Assembly: GCF_900176485.1 (NCBI RefSeq)
Contig: NZ_FWYD01000001.1
Span: forward strand, 310,001-374,000
Source of the DNA: Primorskyibacter flagellatus
GTDB taxonomy: Bacteria > Pseudomonadota > Alphaproteobacteria > Rhodobacterales > Rhodobacteraceae
Reading direction: 5' to 3'
DNA length: 64,000 nt
Below are positions 18,215-27,556 of the stretch, piece after piece. Under the pieces are notes generated by a model. The model had not been told where the DNA came from, did no database searches, and saw only the letters and a list, made by a program, of their open reading frames with translations. Position 1 is the first letter of the stretch, and each line of letters opens with the position of its first letter. The position numbers and the translations under genes are program-made.

Positions 18215-19471
18215 ATGATGATACGCACGATGACCGCCGCCTGCGCCCTGGCCGCGTTTTCCACGCCGCTGATGGCCGGCAAGGCTGACGTTCTGAACAC
18301 ATATGCCGACATCGCACAGGCCGGGTACGAGGACAGCGTGACCACCGCACAGCGTCTGTCGGATGCCATCGATGCGCTTTTGGAAAAGCCGTCTGCCCAA
18401 ACATTAACCCGTGCCCGCGAAGCCTGGATTGCCGCGCGTGTGCCCTACCAGCAGACAGAGGTGTTCCGTTTCGGGAATGCCATCGTTGATGACTGGGAAG
18501 GCAAGGTCAACGCTTGGCCGCTGGATGAAGGCCTGATCGACTATGTCGCCGATGATGCCGGCCCGACCGATGAAAACCCCTATGCCGTACTGAACGTAAT
18601 TGCGCAGCCGACCTTTACCCTGTCAGGTCAGGAAATTGACGCGACCGCGATCACGCCAGAGCTTCTGGAAACCACGCTGCACGAGGCCGATCAGGTCGAA
18701 GCAAATGTCGCAACCGGTTATCATGCCGTGGAATTTCTGCTTTGGGGTCAGGATCTGAACGGCACGGATCATGGCGCGGGTGACCGGCCGTGGACGGATT
18801 ACGCCACGGGCGATGAGTGCACCAATGGCAATTGTGACCGGCGCGGCGAATATCTGCGCGCAGCGACCGATCTGTTGCTCTCCGATCTGGAATGGATGGC
18901 GGCGCAATGGGGCGCAGAGGGCGAAGCGCGCAGCACGTTGACCGCGGATGAAGATGCCGGGCTGGTGGCGATGCTGACCGGGATGGGCAGTCTGTCCTAC
19001 GGCGAACAGGCGGGCGAGCGGATGAAGCTGGGCGTCATGCTGAACGATCCCGAAGAAGAGCATGACTGCTTTTCCGACAATACCCATAACAGCCATTTCT
19101 ATGACGGTCTGGGCATTCGCAACGTCTATACCGGGCATTACACGCGCGTCGATGGCAGCATCGTGAGCGGCGAAAGCCTGTCCGATCTGGTCGCCGAGGC
19201 CGATGCGGATGTTGACGCAGGCTTGCGCACGCAGCTTGATGCAACCATGGCGCGTCTGGCGGCGATCAAATCCACGGCCGAGGCTGGCACCAGCTATGAT
19301 CAGATGTTGGCGCGCGGCAATGACGCCGGCGAAGCCCTGATCATGAGCGCGGTTGACGCACTGGTGAACCAGACCCGCGGGATTGAGCGCGCAGTGACCG
19401 CGCTCGGTCTGGACGGCGTCGGCATCGAAGGCTCCGACAGCCTTGACGATCCGGACGCAGTCTTTCAGTAA
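18215..19471 (+). CDS. Imelysin-family periplasmic protein (peptidase M75 / EfeO-related), iron cluster
   Basis: A 418-residue secreted protein: signal peptide at about 1-21 (MMIRTMTAACALAAFSTPLMA), then two helical-bundle halves. The family motif GxHxxE is present as GYHAVE at residues 168-173. Other conserved blocks are REAWIAARVPYQQTEVFRFG and CFSDNTHNSHFYDGLGIRNVYTG. Imelysins take part in iron uptake, and the motif is a proposed metal-binding site; peptidase activity is not established. It heads a four-gene run (imelysin, dihaem protein, second imelysin-like, DUF1513) that recurs in marine proteobacteria and is usually iron-repressed. Confidence 0.88.
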   Translation: MMIRTMTAACALAAFSTPLMAGKADVLNTYADIAQAGYEDSVTTAQRLSDAIDALLEKPSAQTLTRAREAWIAARVPYQQTEVFRFGNAIVDDWEGKVNAWPLDEGLIDYVADDAGPTDENPYAVLNVIAQPTFTLSGQEIDATAITPELLETTLHEADQVEANVATGYHAVEFLLWGQDLNGTDHGAGDRPWTDYATGDECTNGNCDRRGEYLRAATDLLLSDLEWMAAQWGAEGEARSTLTADEDAGLVAMLTGMGSLSYGEQAGERMKLGVMLNDPEEEHDCFSDNTHNSHFYDGLGIRNVYTGHYTRVDGSIVSGESLSDLVAEADADVDAGLRTQLDATMARLAAIKSTAEAGTSYDQMLARGNDAGEALIMSAVDALVNQTRGIERAVTALGLDGVGIEGSDSLDDPDAVFQ

Positions 19472-19481
19472 ACGGCTCAAA

Positions 19482-19505
19482 CGGGGCGGCGACTGGGCCG
19501 CCCCG
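19482..19505 (+). terminator. GC hairpin between imelysin and dihaem protein genes
   Basis: Perfect 9-bp stem CGGGGCGGC / GCCGCCCCG with a 6-nt loop, ending 3 bp before the AGGA ribosome site of the next gene. There is no T-run, so it more likely stabilises the upstream message or restricts translation of the next gene than terminates transcription. Confidence 0.5.
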
Positions 19506-19518
19506 ACAGGATCACCAC

Positions 19519-21057
19519 ATGACGTCTCGTCTGGCTCTTACATCACTGGCTTTTGCCTTGGTGCCTTTCGCGGGGCTGGCAGAACTGCCGACGGATCACC
19601 CGCTGGCCACCCTGCCCCGCACCGATGCCGAGATCGCCCGGATCGCCCGCGCCGTCGCGCCGCCCACCGATTTCTCGGTGCCGGAACCGTTTGAGGCCAA
19701 TCCCGGCGGGGCGGCCACCGTGCGGGCGCGCGACACAGCAGACGCGTTTTCGCTACCATCTGGCAATGTCAGCTTTGAGGACGAGTTGGACTTCAAGCTG
19801 GGCAACGGGTTGTTCCGCAAGTTGTGGGTCTCGTCGCCCTCCTCGACCCGCGCGTCGGACGGTCTGGGGCCGGTCTATAACGCGCGTTCGTGTCAGCGAT
19901 GCCACCTGAAGGACGGGCGCGGACACACGCCCGAAGGGCCGGACGACAGCAATGTGTCGATGTTTCTGCGCCTGTCGGTGCCCAGCGATGCAAATCCCTC
20001 GAAGATCGAAACCTACCTGACCAGCATCGGTGACACCACGCCGCGCACCCGTCCGGATCCCGTCTATGGCGGACAATTGCAGGATTTCGCAGTTCCTGGC
20101 CACGCGGCCGAAGGGCAAATGCGCGTGACCTACACGGAATACCCGGTGACGTTAAACGATGGCGAAGTCGTGATGCTGCGGTCGCCAAGCTACAGCATCG
20201 CCGACGCAGCCTATGGCGCGCCTTCGCCGGACATCCAGCTCTCTGCCCGACTGTCCCCGCAGATGATCGGGCTTGGCCTGCTGGAGGCGATTCCGGCAGA
20301 GGATATTCTGGCGCTTGCCGACCCCGAGGATAGCGACGGTGACGGCATTTCCGGCAAGGCGCAGGTGGTCTGGTCTGTCGAGTTCGATCGCCCGATGCTG
20401 GGGCGTTTCGGGTGGAAAGCCGGCAATCCTTCCGTTCTGGAACAGGCAGCCAGCGCCTTTGCGGGCGATATTGGTATCTCCAACCCATTGTTTCCAAACG
20501 CGGCAGGCGACTGCACCGCCCGGCAGGACGCCTGCGTGGCGGGTCCGCATGGCGATGACGATGCGCGCGGAACAGAGATCGACGCCGAAGGCTTGGACCT
20601 TGTTACCTTCTACAGCCGCAACCTTGGCGTCCCTGCCCGACGTGACATCGACGATCACCAAGTGTTGCGCGGCAAGGAGGTCTTTCACACCTCCGGATGC
20701 GCAAGCTGCCACCAGCCGAAATTCGTCACCGCGCGGCTGAAGGATCAACCGGAACAGAGCTTTCAACTGATCTGGCCGCATACCGACATGCTTCTGCATG
20801 ACATGGGCGAAGGTCTTGCCGACAACCGGCCAGAGCTGCGCGCGACGGGCCGGGAGTGGCGCACCGCACCGCTTTGGGGTATCGGTTTGACACGGCAGGT
20901 CAGCGGCCACGAAGCGTATCTGCATGATGGTCGCGCCCGCACCCTGCTGGAGGCAATCCTCTGGCATGGCGGCGAGGCCGAAACTGCCCGCGAGTCCGTG
21001 ATCGGGTTGGACAAACCCGACCGCGAAGCCCTGATCCGCTATTTGGAAAGCCTGTGA
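19519..21057 (+). CDS. Dihaem oxidoreductase (thiol oxidoreductase-like, DHOR/DUF1111 family)
   Basis: A 512-residue periplasmic cytochrome. Signal peptide at about 1-20 (cleavage near GLA-EL). Two c-type haem sites: C125-x2-C128-H129 (CQRCH) and C394-x2-C397-H398 (CASCH). An acidic ADPEDSDGDGISG loop resembles a calcium site. Members are distantly related to MauG/cytochrome c peroxidases. In this genetic setting it is thought to serve iron acquisition, perhaps as a reductase or oxidase of iron complexes; that is inference. CcmI, needed for haem attachment, is encoded at 34245. Confidence 0.88.
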   Translation: MTSRLALTSLAFALVPFAGLAELPTDHPLATLPRTDAEIARIARAVAPPTDFSVPEPFEANPGGAATVRARDTADAFSLPSGNVSFEDELDFKLGNGLFRKLWVSSPSSTRASDGLGPVYNARSCQRCHLKDGRGHTPEGPDDSNVSMFLRLSVPSDANPSKIETYLTSIGDTTPRTRPDPVYGGQLQDFAVPGHAAEGQMRVTYTEYPVTLNDGEVVMLRSPSYSIADAAYGAPSPDIQLSARLSPQMIGLGLLEAIPAEDILALADPEDSDGDGISGKAQVVWSVEFDRPMLGRFGWKAGNPSVLEQAASAFAGDIGISNPLFPNAAGDCTARQDACVAGPHGDDDARGTEIDAEGLDLVTFYSRNLGVPARRDIDDHQVLRGKEVFHTSGCASCHQPKFVTARLKDQPEQSFQLIWPHTDMLLHDMGEGLADNRPELRATGREWRTAPLWGIGLTRQVSGHEAYLHDGRARTLLEAILWHGGEAETARESVIGLDKPDREALIRYLESL

Positions 21058-21058
21058 C

Positions 21059-22042
21059 ATGCGCCTGATCCTTGCCCTTGCCTTCGCCGCCGGTCCTGCC
21101 TTTGCAGGCGTCCCGGAGGCCGTGAACGACCATATCCTGCCGATGACGGCACGTTTTTCAAATGCCGCTGAAAATCTGTCTACCTCTGCAAAGAATGACT
21201 GTACAGCCAATGCCTTGCAGGACGACTTTCAAGCTGCTTTCGATGCATGGATGGGGATCTCCTACCTTCGGATCGGGCCTGTCGAACAAGACGGGCGCGC
21301 CTTGGCGATCCAGTTCTGGCCAGATACGCGGGGTTTGGTGCCGCGCACCGTCGCAAGGTTGATCGCGGATAAGGATGCTGCCGCCCAGACCGCGAAGCAG
21401 TTTGCCGACGTTTCCATCGCAGGCAGAGGCTTCGCCGCGCTGGAACGGGTGCTGTTCGAGCCGAAATTTTCCGGTTACGCACCAGACAGTTACACCTGTA
21501 CGCTCGCGCAGGCGATGAGTGCCGATCTGGCGCAGATGGCGGATGCCATAGCTAAAGAATGGCGCGACGAATATGCCCAGACAGTCACGACCGCCGGGGA
21601 TGCCGGGAACACCACTTTCTTGACAAAATCCGAGGCAGCACAGGCGCTTTACACCACGCTGACGACGGGGATCGAACTCAACGCGGATCAACGCCTTGGT
21701 CGGCCTTTGGGCACGTTCGACCGCCCGCGCCCCACACGGGCCGAGGCGTATCGTTCGGGACGATCGCTGCGCAATGTTATACTATCACTCGAATCTTTGC
21801 ATGGTTTCGCACAAGCGCTTGCCGACGGTCCGACCCCGCAGATTGATGCCGGTTTCGACATTGCACTGCAAACCGCGCGCGATCTGGATGATCCAATCTT
21901 CGCGGGTGTGGCAGATCCGCAAGGCCGCCTGCAAGTTGAGATCCTGCAACAGAAAATCAAGGCGCTCCTGCCCGCGATCGCCAATGAGGTCGGCGTACCA
22001 CTTGGCGTGTCGGCGGGGTTCAACGCGACGGATGGAGATTGA
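21059..22042 (+). CDS. Second imelysin-family protein, without the canonical GxHxxE histidine
   Basis: A 327-residue secreted protein with a short signal peptide (MRLILALAFAAGPAFA). It is shorter than the first imelysin, and at the position expected for GxHxxE reads AGRGFAALERVLFEP, so the histidine is replaced. It keeps other family blocks (AFDAWMGISYLRIGP, GRPLGTFDRPRPTRAEAYRSGRSLRN). It starts one base after the dihaem protein stop and overlaps the reading frame region of the DUF1513 gene closely, so the three are one translational unit. Probably a partner or receptor for the same iron complex. Confidence 0.8.
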   Translation: MRLILALAFAAGPAFAGVPEAVNDHILPMTARFSNAAENLSTSAKNDCTANALQDDFQAAFDAWMGISYLRIGPVEQDGRALAIQFWPDTRGLVPRTVARLIADKDAAAQTAKQFADVSIAGRGFAALERVLFEPKFSGYAPDSYTCTLAQAMSADLAQMADAIAKEWRDEYAQTVTTAGDAGNTTFLTKSEAAQALYTTLTTGIELNADQRLGRPLGTFDRPRPTRAEAYRSGRSLRNVILSLESLHGFAQALADGPTPQIDAGFDIALQTARDLDDPIFAGVADPQGRLQVEILQQKIKALLPAIANEVGVPLGVSAGFNATDGD

Positions 22043-22044
22043 GG

Positions 22045-23115
22045 ATGATCGCACGGCGCGCTTTTCTCGGAAGCCTTCTCGCGGCGGCAAGCGCGCCACG
22101 GCTTAGCTGGGCGGATGTTGGCAGCCCGGCATGGCTTGGCGCGGCGCGGGATGCGGACGGGGCCTATGTGCTGCTGGGGCTGGCGCGGGACGGGACGGAG
22201 CGGTTTCGCATTGCCCTACCCACGCGTGGTCATGCCGCCGCAGCCCACCCCACAGCGCCCGAGGCGGTGGCCTTTGCGCGGCGTCCGGGCACGTTCGCGC
22301 TGGTCATCAACTGCCTGACCGGTGAGGTTGAGCACCGGCTGCAAAGCCCCGCGGGGCGGCATTTCTACGGGCACGGCGCGTTTATTGCGGGCGGTGACAT
22401 CCTGTGCACCACCGAAAATCAGATCGACACGGGTGCTGGCCGGATCGGGCTCTGGTCCCGCAAACGGGGCTATGCGCGGATTGGAGAGATCGTCAGCCAC
22501 GGGATTGGCCCGCATGAGATCCTCAGCACAGTGGATGATGTTCTGGTGGTCGCCAATGGCGGCATCCGCACGCATCCCGACCGGGGCCGCGACAAGCTGA
22601 ACATCCCCCAGATGCGGCCAAGCCTTGCCTATATCGCCCCGGACGGCGCGCTGCTCGAAGAGGTCGTGCTTGATCCAGGGCTCCACATGAACTCGATCCG
22701 TCATCTGGCGCAAGCGCCTGATCGCACCGTCGGTTTTGCGATGCAATGGCAGGGAGAGTCCTCGGACCCCGTGCCGCTGCTTGGATTGCATGAACGCGGC
22801 AAAGAACCGCGTCTGCTTTCTGCCGATCTTGGCGAACAGTTGGTGATGCAGGGCTATGCCGGCAGTGTCGCGTTCAGCCGCGACGGCACCGATGTCGCGA
22901 TCACGTCACCGCGTGGCGGGCGCATCCACCGGTTCGATGTCGCCACGGGTGCCGTGCAAAGCCTTGCCCGCGCAGATGTTTGTGGCATCGCTGCCGGGCC
23001 TGACGGGATGGTGGCAACGGATGGGCTGGGCGGTATGATGCGTCTTGGTACCCGGCCCGAACCGATAGCACGCTTTGAAGGGCTTAGCTGGGATAACCAT
23101 CTTATCGCCCTCTAA
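22045..23115 (+). CDS. DUF1513 protein with Tat signal, iron cluster
   Basis: A 356-residue protein whose N-terminus is a twin-arginine signal (ARRAFLGSLLAAASA), so it is exported folded, possibly with a cofactor. The body looks like a beta-propeller (repeats such as VAFARRPGTFALVINCLTGEVEHRL and VAFSRDGTDVAITSPRGGRIHRFD). DUF1513 proteins regularly end imelysin/dihaem clusters. The ATG at 22045 has GGAG ten bases upstream; a TTG six bases earlier is less likely. It lies 2 bp after the preceding gene. Confidence 0.85.
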   Translation: MIARRAFLGSLLAAASAPRLSWADVGSPAWLGAARDADGAYVLLGLARDGTERFRIALPTRGHAAAAHPTAPEAVAFARRPGTFALVINCLTGEVEHRLQSPAGRHFYGHGAFIAGGDILCTTENQIDTGAGRIGLWSRKRGYARIGEIVSHGIGPHEILSTVDDVLVVANGGIRTHPDRGRDKLNIPQMRPSLAYIAPDGALLEEVVLDPGLHMNSIRHLAQAPDRTVGFAMQWQGESSDPVPLLGLHERGKEPRLLSADLGEQLVMQGYAGSVAFSRDGTDVAITSPRGGRIHRFDVATGAVQSLARADVCGIAAGPDGMVATDGLGGMMRLGTRPEPIARFEGLSWDNHLIAL

Positions 23116-23263
23116 CCCCTTGCAATGCCCCGATTTCGCGGTCAAGTTGCGGCGCAAGACAGGGACAGAGGTCCAGAAGACCCGTCCGTCCTTGCACTGA
23201 CCACAAGAAATTCAGGCGCTGTGCCCGCCTGCCCGTTTTGCGGCGGGGCTGACAGGATGATCC

Positions 23264-24058
23264 ATGGACCTCGCTGCGCTGACCTATTTCAATGACCTTC
23301 CGACATTGATGCTCGGCGTTCTGGCGGTGTTTCTGGTGGGCCTGTCCAAGGGCGGTCTGGGCGGCGCGATGGCGCTGATTGCTGTGCCGCTCTTGGCCTT
23401 TGTAATGCCGCCGATGCAGGCGGCGGCCCTGCTGCTGCCGGTCCTTCTGGCCATGGACGCCATGAGCCTTTGGGCATGGCGCGGCTATTACGACAAGCAA
23501 CTGTTGCTGCAAATGCTGCCCGCCGCTGTGCTGGGTATCGTGATCGGGGCGTCGGCGGTGTCGATCACCTCGGATGATTTCGTGCGGCTGCTGGTCGGGC
23601 TTGTGGCGCTGCTGTTCGTTCTGCGTGTCGCCATCGGCGCGCGCGGCAAGACGGGCGGCGTTCCGGCGCGCCGGAACGGGCTGCTCGCCACGATATTCGG
23701 CACGCTGGCGGGCTTCACCAGCTTTGTGGCCCATGCAGGCGGCCCGCCCTTTCAGGTCTACGCCATGCCGTTGCGGCTGGACCCGAAGATCTTCACAGGC
23801 ACATCGGTGATCTTTTTCGCGGTCGTCAACGCGATCAAGGTCATCCCCTACGCCGCGCTGGGGGAATTCACCGCGCAGTCGCTCTGGTCCGCGCTTGTGC
23901 TGCTGCCCGTCGCCTTGGTGTCAACCTTCGTGGGGGCGGCGATTGTCAAACGCATGCGGGCCGAGGTTTTCTATCCGCTGATGTATGGGATGGTCGCCAT
24001 AGTGGCCTGCAAGCTGATCTATGACGGCCTGAGCGGAATGATGACGGGCGGCGCGTGA
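23264..24058 (+). CDS. TSUP-family (TauE/SafE) membrane exporter
   Basis: A 264-residue integral membrane protein with about eight hydrophobic segments and the two TSUP repeats: FLVGLSKGGLGGAMALIAVPLLAFVMPPMQAAALLLPVL in the first half, and TLAGFTSFVAHAGGPPFQVYAMPLRLDPKIFTGTSVIFF in the second. Family members export sulfite, sulfoacetate or related anions; the substrate here is not evident. It stands 148 bp after the iron cluster with its own AGGA site, so membership of that operon is uncertain. The 270 bp after it contain nothing I can identify. Confidence 0.85.
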   Translation: MDLAALTYFNDLPTLMLGVLAVFLVGLSKGGLGGAMALIAVPLLAFVMPPMQAAALLLPVLLAMDAMSLWAWRGYYDKQLLLQMLPAAVLGIVIGASAVSITSDDFVRLLVGLVALLFVLRVAIGARGKTGGVPARRNGLLATIFGTLAGFTSFVAHAGGPPFQVYAMPLRLDPKIFTGTSVIFFAVVNAIKVIPYAALGEFTAQSLWSALVLLPVALVSTFVGAAIVKRMRAEVFYPLMYGMVAIVACKLIYDGLSGMMTGGA

Positions 24059-24328
24059 CCCGCTTACCCCGGCGCGCGTGCCTGCCGAACTCCGGCTGAA
24101 AATGCCAGCGGAGTCTGTCCGATAACGCGGCAGATCGCCACTGTTTGCGCCCATTGTACGCCATTGTATGCAGAGCGCATTGACACGCTGCACCCGCTGA
24201 TCTAGGCGACAGGCAACTGCGCGGAACCGGGGGTCGTGGATGCCCTGCGTGCCTTCCCGCCGCGTGCCTCGGGCGCCGCCACGCATCCTGCCTGGCCGCC
24301 CGTCCTGAATGCGGAGACGGCTGACATC

Positions 24329-26530
24329 ATGGCGAATTCAGAAACACCCGATATCATCTATACCATCGTCGACGAGGCCCCGGAACTGGCCAGCGCGTCG
24401 CTGCTGCCGATCATCCGGTCTTTTGCCAAGGCAGCAGACATCGGGATCGAGACGCGCAACATTTCCGTTGCCGGGCGCATCCTTTCGGCATTCCCCGATT
24501 TCCTGACCGAAGAGCAGCGCATTACCGATGACCTTGCCGAGCTGGGCAAACTGGTCAAGCAACCGACCGCAAATGTCATCAAGCTGCCCAATATCTCGGC
24601 CTCGCAGCCGCAATTGAACGCCGCGATCAAGGAACTTCAGGGTCAGGGATACGCCCTGCCCGACTATCCGTCCGATCCGCAAAGCGATGCCGAAAAGGAC
24701 ATTCAGCGCCGCTATGACGCGATCAAGGGCTCTGCCGTGAACCCTGTGCTGCGCGAAGGCAACTCTGACCGGCGCGCGGCCAAGGCGGTCAAGGCCTATG
24801 CGATGCAAAACCCGCATTCGATGGGCAAATGGTCCGCCGACAGCCGGACCCATGTCGCGCAGATGGAGGGCAATGACTTCTTCTCGAACGAGAAATCCGC
24901 CACGATCAGTGCCGCTCAGGCCGGGCCTGCCAAGATCACCTTCACCGCCGAAGACGGCACCGAAACAGTGCTGAAAGACGGGCTGAGCTATGACGAAGGC
25001 ACCGTCGTCGATGCCACCTTCATGTCCGCTGCCGCGCTGCGCGAGTTCATCCGCGCCGAAGTGGCCAGCATGGAGCCGGGCGTGCTATTCTCGGTTCACT
25101 TGAAAGCCACGATGATGAAGGTCTCAGATCCAATCATTTTTGGCCATTTCGTCAGCGTCTACCTGGAAGATTTCCTTTCCAAGCACGGCGACACCGTCGC
25201 GGCGCTGGGTTGGACTCCGAATGCCGGGATCGGCGATCTGGATGCAAAGATCGCCGGCAATGCAGAGCTGGAGGCCGACCTGAAAGCGGCGCTTGACGGC
25301 AAACCGCCGCTTTACATGGTCAATTCCGACCGAGGCATCACCAACCTGCATGTATCGTCCGATGTGATCATCGACGCATCCATGCCCGCCGTGATCCGCG
25401 CGGGTGGTATTGGTTGGGGGCCGGACGGCAAGGCGGCGGAAACCAAATGCTGCATTCCCGACAGTTCCTATGCGCCGGTCTATGACGAAACGATCAAGTA
25501 TTTCAAAGAGAACGGCGCGCTTGACCCGACCACTTGCGGTGCGGTGTCCAATGTCGGGCTGATGGCCCAGAAGGCCGAGGAATACGGCTCTCACCCAACC
25601 ACGTTCGAAATGGACGGCAAAGGCACGGTCCGCATCGTTCTGGGCAATGGGGACGTGCTGCACGAACACGCCGTGAACAAAGGCGACATCTGGCGTTCCG
25701 CTACGGCAAAGAAAGCCCCGATCGAGGATTGGATCCAGCTTGGTATCGCGCGCACCAAAGCCACGGGTGCCGCGGCCTTCTGGCTGGACGCGAACCGTGC
25801 CCATGATGCGGAACTGATCAAATATGTGAAGCCCGCGCTGGCGGGTGCCGGTTTGGACATTCCGATCATGGCACCGCGCGACGCGACCCGCTTCACGCTG
25901 GAGACGATGACCAAGGGCGATGATTGCGTCACCATCACCGGCAACGTGCTGCGCGACTACCTGACAGACCTGTTCCCGATCCTCGAACTGGGCACCTCGG
26001 CCAAGATGCTGTCGATCGTCAAACTGATGAATGGCGGTGGCTTGTTTGAAACCGGGGCCGGCGGCTCTGCACCCAAGCACGTCCAGCAGTTGATGGAAGA
26101 GAACCACCTGCGTTGGGACAGCCTTGGCGAGTTCTGTGCGCTTGGCGAGTCGCTGAAGTTCCTAGCCGAAAGCCGGGGCAACGCCCGTGCCGAGATCATG
26201 GGCGAGGCCGTAGAGGACGCGACCCAGAAGCTTCTGGAGACCAACAAATCGCCAGAGCGCAAGGTCGGTCTGCTCGACAACCGGGACAGCCACTACTGGT
26301 TCGCCCGCTACTGGGCCGAAGCACTTGCCGCGCAGTCGAAAGATGCCGACCTTGCCGCGCATTTCGCGCCCATCTCCAAGGCGCTGGTTGACGGTGAAGA
26401 GGCCATCTCGACCGAGATCAATGCAGCCGAAGGCAAACCCGTCGATCTGGGTGGCTACTATCACGGCGATCCTGACAAGACGTCCACGGTCATGCGCCCC
26501 AGCACCACGCTGAACGGGATCATCGGCTGA
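24329..26530 (+). CDS. icd: NADP-dependent isocitrate dehydrogenase, monomeric type
   Basis: A 733-residue TCA-cycle enzyme (isocitrate + NADP to 2-oxoglutarate + CO2 + NADPH). Length and sequence ([27 protein letters not shown] at the start; [40 protein letters not shown] at the end) fit the 740-residue monomeric class rather than the 400-residue homodimer. The ATG at 24329 is chosen because family members begin just before this point; upstream in-frame codons to 24236 encode low-complexity Ala/Pro sequence. Confidence 0.94.
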   Translation: MANSETPDIIYTIVDEAPELASASLLPIIRSFAKAADIGIETRNISVAGRILSAFPDFLTEEQRITDDLAELGKLVKQPTANVIKLPNISASQPQLNAAIKELQGQGYALPDYPSDPQSDAEKDIQRRYDAIKGSAVNPVLREGNSDRRAAKAVKAYAMQNPHSMGKWSADSRTHVAQMEGNDFFSNEKSATISAAQAGPAKITFTAEDGTETVLKDGLSYDEGTVVDATFMSAAALREFIRAEVASMEPGVLFSVHLKATMMKVSDPIIFGHFVSVYLEDFLSKHGDTVAALGWTPNAGIGDLDAKIAGNAELEADLKAALDGKPPLYMVNSDRGITNLHVSSDVIIDASMPAVIRAGGIGWGPDGKAAETKCCIPDSSYAPVYDETIKYFKENGALDPTTCGAVSNVGLMAQKAEEYGSHPTTFEMDGKGTVRIVLGNGDVLHEHAVNKGDIWRSATAKKAPIEDWIQLGIARTKATGAAAFWLDANRAHDAELIKYVKPALAGAGLDIPIMAPRDATRFTLETMTKGDDCVTITGNVLRDYLTDLFPILELGTSAKMLSIVKLMNGGGLFETGAGGSAPKHVQQLMEENHLRWDSLGEFCALGESLKFLAESRGNARAEIMGEAVEDATQKLLETNKSPERKVGLLDNRDSHYWFARYWAEALAAQSKDADLAAHFAPISKALVDGEEAISTEINAAEGKPVDLGGYYHGDPDKTSTVMRPSTTLNGIIG

Positions 26531-26550
26531 CCCTGACGGGTCAAAAGAAA

Positions 26551-26581
26551 GGCGCTGTCAGGAATCGATCCTGACAGCGCC
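26551..26581 (-). terminator. Bidirectional terminator between icd and the host-attachment gene
   Basis: Perfect 13-bp stem GGCGCTGTCAGGA / TCCTGACAGCGCC with a 5-nt loop. On the minus strand it runs into TTTCTTTT, so it best serves the minus-strand gene ending at 26661; on the plus strand it lies 20 bp after the icd stop and may stop that transcript too. Confidence 0.8.
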
Positions 26582-26660
26582 AGTCAATATTCAAAGCCCA
26601 ATCAGCCGGTAGATGTTCTCAAAACCGGATGCGAAACAGATACCTGTTCCATCCAGAATA

Positions 26661-27116
26661 TTAGCGCTCTGCCAGTTCGGCCTTGATCAAAGCCTCGATC
26701 TTGTCGATCGGATGGTTGGTGTATGTCTTGGGTATCTCGGCAATCACGCGCGACGACACTTCCATGTGCAGCTTGTCCCGCAATTCGCCAAGGATATTCG
26801 GTGGCGCGGCGATGACCAGCTTCTCGAACTCATTCTTGTACGCTTTCTGATACAGAATGTCGGAAAGTTCGTCGGCAAAACGCTCTTTCGCAAGCTCGTG
26901 CCAATCCGTGTCATCCATCGCAGAGCGTTGCCCCACGCCCGTGTCGTGCATGCGACCCGGCCGATTGGCGGATTGCTCGCGGTCGGACGGATTGTCCTGC
27001 TCTTCGTGCTGCATCACGTTAAGGTCGGGATCTTGCGCATCCAGATCGTTACGAAGAAACAAGGCCTTCTCGCCATCCGCAACAAGGATCCAAGTGCCTT
27101 TTGAAAGTGCGACCAT
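26661..27116 (-). CDS. Host attachment protein family (AtsE-like, eRF1-like fold)
   Basis: A 151-residue protein with the family's opening TWILVADGEKALFLRN and the blocks FADELSDILYQKAYKNEFEKLVIAAPPNILGELR and IAEIPKTYTNHPIDKIEALI. The family takes its name from Agrobacterium attachment genes, and the fold is that of archaeal release factor/pelota middle domains; the biochemical role is unknown. It overlaps the small upstream gene by one base (TAATG), so the two are co-translated, and ends before the strong terminator at 26551. Confidence 0.82.
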   Translation of the reverse strand: MVALSKGTWILVADGEKALFLRNDLDAQDPDLNVMQHEEQDNPSDREQSANRPGRMHDTGVGQRSAMDDTDWHELAKERFADELSDILYQKAYKNEFEKLVIAAPPNILGELRDKLHMEVSSRVIAEIPKTYTNHPIDKIEALIKAELAER

Positions 27117-27346
27117 TACACTTTCTCCTTGTCACCACTACGATTCTGATCCTGTCCCAACGGGCGCGTCTTACCCGCCGAAGTTTCATCATACCGTTTT
27201 TCTTCGTCGCGGGTGCCGACCTTTCGGGCGATCTCGCCGCCCGACCGCCCTGCCACCGAGGGTTGGTCTTCCAGATTCTCAGGCTTCTCGCCCAAGACCT
27301 GCTCTGTCTCGCGTGTGCCGTCGGTTGATCGCTTTCTGTCTGCCAT
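27116..27346 (-). CDS. Small highly charged, probably disordered protein
   Basis: A 76-residue protein of unknown function beginning MADRKRSTDGTRETEQ. It has an excellent ribosome site (AAAGGAGG, 6 bases from the ATG). More than half the residues are Asp, Glu, Lys, Arg, Gln, Asn or Gly, and no hydrophobic core is visible, so it should be unfolded in isolation. Its stop shares a base with the start of the host-attachment-type gene. Upstream in-frame codons back to 27502 are not supported by a ribosome site. It could be a stress (dehydration) protein or a partner of the next product. Confidence 0.65.
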   Translation of the reverse strand: MADRKRSTDGTRETEQVLGEKPENLEDQPSVAGRSGGEIARKVGTRDEEKRYDETSAGKTRPLGQDQNRSGDKEKV

Positions 27347-27502
27347 GACGTCCTCCTTTGGCTGCATCACTGAACCAACCCCCGCAGCGGCACTCCTGTT
27401 CCATGTCACCGTGACAGTTGTCGGGGTTTCGGCACCGCGACGTCTGCAATATTGAAATCCGTCAACCATTGCGCAGATTTGCTGACGCTGGCCGCCATGC
27501 AA

Positions 27503-27533
27503 AACGCCCCGCAGCGCAGGGCCACGGGGCGTT
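27503..27533 (-). terminator. Rho-independent terminator of sodB
   Basis: 9-bp stem CGGGGCGTT / AACGCCCCG in plus orientation order 27525-27533 and 27503-27511, followed on the minus strand by TTTT. It lies 24 bp past the sodB stop. Confidence 0.75.
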
Positions 27534-27556
27534 CAAATCGATTAGGTCGGGGCAGT

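Noticed and set aside
24236-24328. N-terminal extension of isocitrate dehydrogenase
   Set aside because: The added residues are Ala/Pro-rich with no ribosome site, and known monomeric enzymes begin near the ATG at 24329.
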